A stretch of 6,282 bases of DNA, from assembly GCA_020441345.1 (NCBI GenBank), contig JAGRMK010000131.1, forward strand, positions 1-6,282, in the 5' to 3' direction. Below are positions 5,087-6,282 of this stretch, piece by piece. Source of the DNA: Paracoccaceae bacterium. GTDB taxonomy: Bacteria > Pseudomonadota > Alphaproteobacteria > Rhodobacterales > Rhodobacteraceae. The position numbers and the translations under genes were made by a program. A model generated the notes under the pieces. It saw only the letters and a program-made list of their open reading frames with translations. It was not told the DNA's origin and made no database searches. Each line of letters begins with the position of its first letter. Position 1 is the first letter of the stretch.

Positions 5087-5149
5087 GGGTTTTGGGGGCT
5101 CTGCCCCCGCGCCTGCGGCGCCCCCCGGGATATTTTCGGACAGATGAGG
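5087..5149. repeat. Rhodobacterales-type intergenic repeat with two hairpins
   Basis: The segment reads GGGTTTTGGGGGC-TCT-GCCCCC (5087-5108), then GCGCC-TGC-GGCGC (5109-5121), then CCCCCGGGATATTTTC and GGACAGATGAGG. I recognise this order of elements from intergenic regions of many Rhodobacterales genomes. It holds two perfect stem-loops (6 and 5 base pairs, each with a 3-base loop) end to end. The first stem's GGGGGC could pair instead with GCCCCC at 5120-5125, giving a mutually exclusive long fold. It sits between convergent genes, 17 bases after one stop and 9 bases from the other, as expected for a bidirectional transcription end or a REP-like dispersed element. Confidence 0.75.
5094..5121. 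terminator. Tandem stem-loops, possible bidirectional terminator
   Basis: Stem 1 pairs 5094-5099 with 5103-5108 and stem 2 pairs 5109-5113 with 5117-5121. TATTTT follows at 5131-5136 on the plus strand, and AAAACCC on the other side reads as GGGTTTT at 5087-5093, so neither flank has a strong U-tract immediately after the stem. The convergent position supports a termination role; this is inference. Confidence 0.45.
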
Positions 5150-5158
5150 AGGGGGGCG

Positions 5159-5908
5159 TCAACCCCGGCCGAGCCAGGGCATGTTTGTGGCCATGATCGA
5201 CAGGAAGGGAATGTTGGTGCCCGGCGGTTGGCTGGCCATGTGCAGCACCGCGCCGGCGACCTCGGCCACGTCCATCATCGGTTCGGGTCTGATCGATCCA
5301 TCGGCTTGTGGCACGCCCTGAGCGATGCGCGCGGCAAGTTCGGTGCGCGCGTTGCCGATATCGATCTGGCCGCAGGCAATGCCGAACGGGCGACCGTCGA
5401 GGGCCAGCGTCTTTGTCAGGCCGGTGATCGCGTGTTTGGTGCTGGTATAGGCGACCGAGCCCGGGCGCGGCGCATGGGCCGAGACCGAGCCGTTGTTGAT
5501 GATTCGCCCACCCTGCGACTTCTGAGCGCGCATCTGGCGGAAGGCGGCGCGCGCGCACAGAAACATGCCGGTCAGGTTGACATCGACCATCGCGCGCCAG
5601 TCCGCGACACTCAGTTCGTCGATCAACTGGCCGGGCAGCATCATGCCCGCGTTGTTGAACAGCACGTCGATCCGGCCGAACCGGGCGACGGCGGCGGCGA
5701 AAGCCGCATCCACCTGCGCCGCGTCTGTAACGTCGCAGGGCAGTGCCAGCGCATCGGCATGATCATTCGCCACGGCAGCCAGCTTTTCCGCGCCGCGCGC
5801 CAGCAAGGCGACGGACCACCCCTCGGCCAGGAACCGTTCGGCGGTGGCCCGGCCGATCCCGGCGCTGGCCCCGGTGATGACAATGACGCCCGTGCCCGAT
5901 CCGGCCAT
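5159..5908 (-). CDS. Short-chain dehydrogenase/reductase (SDR), substrate unknown
   Basis: A 249-residue classical SDR, a cytoplasmic NAD(P)-dependent oxidoreductase. All motifs are present in order: nucleotide-binding TGASAGIG (12-19), D59 in the CDVTD segment, NNAG (85-88), N111 in DVNLTG, S141, and the YTSTK catalytic pair Y154/K158. R38 just after the second strand suggests a preference for NADP(H). The end TNIPFLSIMATNMPWLGRG (231-249) is an aromatic, glycine-ended tail rather than the more usual short end. The ATG follows the stop of the RAM-domain gene by a single base, so it is translated from the same message; an AAGG 12 bases upstream is a weak ribosome binding site, consistent with coupling. 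It could act on a small alcohol, ketone or acyl substrate; nothing in the sequence narrows this. No second step of any pathway is nearby. Confidence 0.9.
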   Translation of the reverse strand: MAGSGTGVIVITGASAGIGRATAERFLAEGWSVALLARGAEKLAAVANDHADALALPCDVTDAAQVDAAFAAAVARFGRIDVLFNNAGMMLPGQLIDELSVADWRAMVDVNLTGMFLCARAAFRQMRAQKSQGGRIINNGSVSAHAPRPGSVAYTSTKHAITGLTKTLALDGRPFGIACGQIDIGNARTELAARIAQGVPQADGSIRPEPMMDVAEVAGAVLHMASQPPGTNIPFLSIMATNMPWLGRG

Positions 5909-5909
5909 T

Positions 5910-6146
5910 CTAGAACGCCTTGAAGGTCATGGTGGTCAGCGTGCGCGAGATATGTGGCACGTCAAACAGGTTCTCGCTCAGGTAATGGCCGACATCGGCG
6001 CCATCGGGGACATAGACCTTGGCGATCAGATCCCAATCGCCCGAGGTCGAGAAGAGTTCGGACACGATCTCGCGGTCATAGATCTCGGTGGCGACCTCAT
6101 AGGTCTTGCCTGGGGTGCAGCGGAACTGGACGAAAACGCAATGCAT
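5910..6146 (-). CDS. Stand-alone Lrp/AsnC ligand-binding (RAM) domain protein
   Basis: A 78-residue protein matching only the effector-binding half of Lrp/AsnC regulators. It opens MHCVFVQFRCTPGKTYEVA and has the ligand-pocket TSGDWDLIAKVYV (34-46), ending SRTLTTMTFKAF (67-78). The N-terminal helix-turn-helix of full-length Lrp (~150 residues) is absent, so it cannot bind DNA in the usual way. Such stand-alone RAM proteins form ring-shaped oligomers that bind amino acids or other small ligands and may modulate full-length Lrp proteins by mixing. AAGGAGA lies 5 bases before the ATG, and no in-frame upstream helix-turn-helix is visible in the 55 bases before it, so this is a complete gene and not a truncation. 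It directly precedes the SDR gene (1-base gap). Confidence 0.88.
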   Translation of the reverse strand: MHCVFVQFRCTPGKTYEVATEIYDREIVSELFSTSGDWDLIAKVYVPDGADVGHYLSENLFDVPHISRTLTTMTFKAF

Positions 6147-6169
6147 CGGGGTCTCCTTGTTGGGGGCAG

Positions 6170-6197
6170 ACTATGTCAGTGCGGCGGGCGCGCGCAA
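6170..6197 (-). promoter_or_regulatory. Possible promoter of the RAM-SDR pair
   Basis: On the minus strand TTGCGC (6197-6192), a 16-base spacer and CATAGT (6175-6170) form a moderate sigma-70-like match. Transcription would start near 6163, with a leader of about 17 bases. Because the upstream gene ends only 55 bases before this pair on the same strand, read-through transcription is an alternative. Confidence 0.35.
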
Positions 6198-6201
6198 GGG
6201 T

Positions 6202-6282
6202 TCAGCCGGTCAGAGGATACTCTGCCAGGGCGTCATAGATCGCGCCATCGCGGCGCAAGGTCGAGCGGAAGAGAACGAGATG
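6202..6282 (-). CDS. C-terminal end of an unidentified protein (cut by window edge)
   Basis: The minus strand is open from the right edge to a TGA at 6204-6202, encoding 26 residues that include LFRSTLRRDGAIYDALAEY and end PLTG. The composition is that of real protein and the other two minus-strand frames are closed or unlike coding sequence. I do not recognise the family from so short a piece. It lies 55 bases upstream of the RAM-domain gene on the same strand and could be the preceding member of the same operon. Confidence 0.55.
   Translation of the reverse strand, partial: HLVLFRSTLRRDGAIYDALAEYPLTG

Noticed and set aside
5033..5923. 296-residue plus-strand open frame over the SDR gene
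   Set aside because: Shadow of a well-supported SDR with all motifs on the opposite strand; translation has no recognisable fold.
1..6282. CRISPR array, insertion sequence, prophage or toxin-antitoxin system
   Set aside because: No regularly spaced repeats, no transposase or integrase motifs, no paired small toxin/antitoxin genes, and composition is uniform across the window.

Overview
The window is a high-GC stretch of ordinary chromosome from an alphaproteobacterium, almost certainly of the order Rhodobacterales (Roseobacter/Rhodobacter/Paracoccus group). The protein styles point there: a two-domain Nfu-type NifU protein followed by TsaB and RimI, a TauE/SafE permease coupled to a TIGR02186 (Alph_Pro_TM) protein, and a stand-alone Lrp/AsnC ligand-binding domain. 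The intergenic GGGGGCTCTGCCCCC...GGGATATTTT element is of a type I recall from many Rhodobacterales genomes. No mobile element, CRISPR array, rRNA or tRNA was found.

Layout. Positions 1-430 (minus) hold the N-terminal part of the disaggregase ClpB, with a convincing heat-shock (sigma-32) promoter at 510-538. Divergent from it, 609-1246 (plus) carries two small tandem PilZ-domain proteins, probable c-di-GMP receptors. About 390 bases follow without a convincing gene (1247-1638); they contain several dyad-symmetric elements and a probable promoter. Then comes a plus-strand run: a NifU/Nfu iron-sulfur scaffold or carrier (1639-2196), TsaB of the tRNA t6A pathway (2255-2845) and RimI N-acetyltransferase (2842-3261, overlapping tsaB by 4 bases). 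After a 109-base gap with a perfect TTCACA-N7-TGTGAA dyad come a TauE/SafE membrane permease (3371-4291) and a TIGR02186 membrane-anchored envelope protein (4291-5070), overlapping by one base. A Rhodobacterales-type intergenic repeat with two hairpins (5087-5149) separates these from a convergent minus-strand pair: a stand-alone Lrp/AsnC ligand-binding (RAM) domain protein (5910-6146) and a short-chain dehydrogenase (5159-5908), one base apart. The right edge holds the last 26 codons of an unidentified minus-strand gene.

How the genes work together. Three couplings are visible in the sequence: tsaB-rimI (ATGA overlap, translation and ribosome maintenance), permease-TIGR02186 (TGATG overlap, probably one envelope transport unit) and RAM protein-SDR (1-base gap). 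The least understood parts are the TauE/TIGR02186 pair, the RAM-SDR pair and the dyad-rich gap before nifU. I see no grossly new multigene system here; the findings are mostly regulatory elements and little-studied gene pairs.
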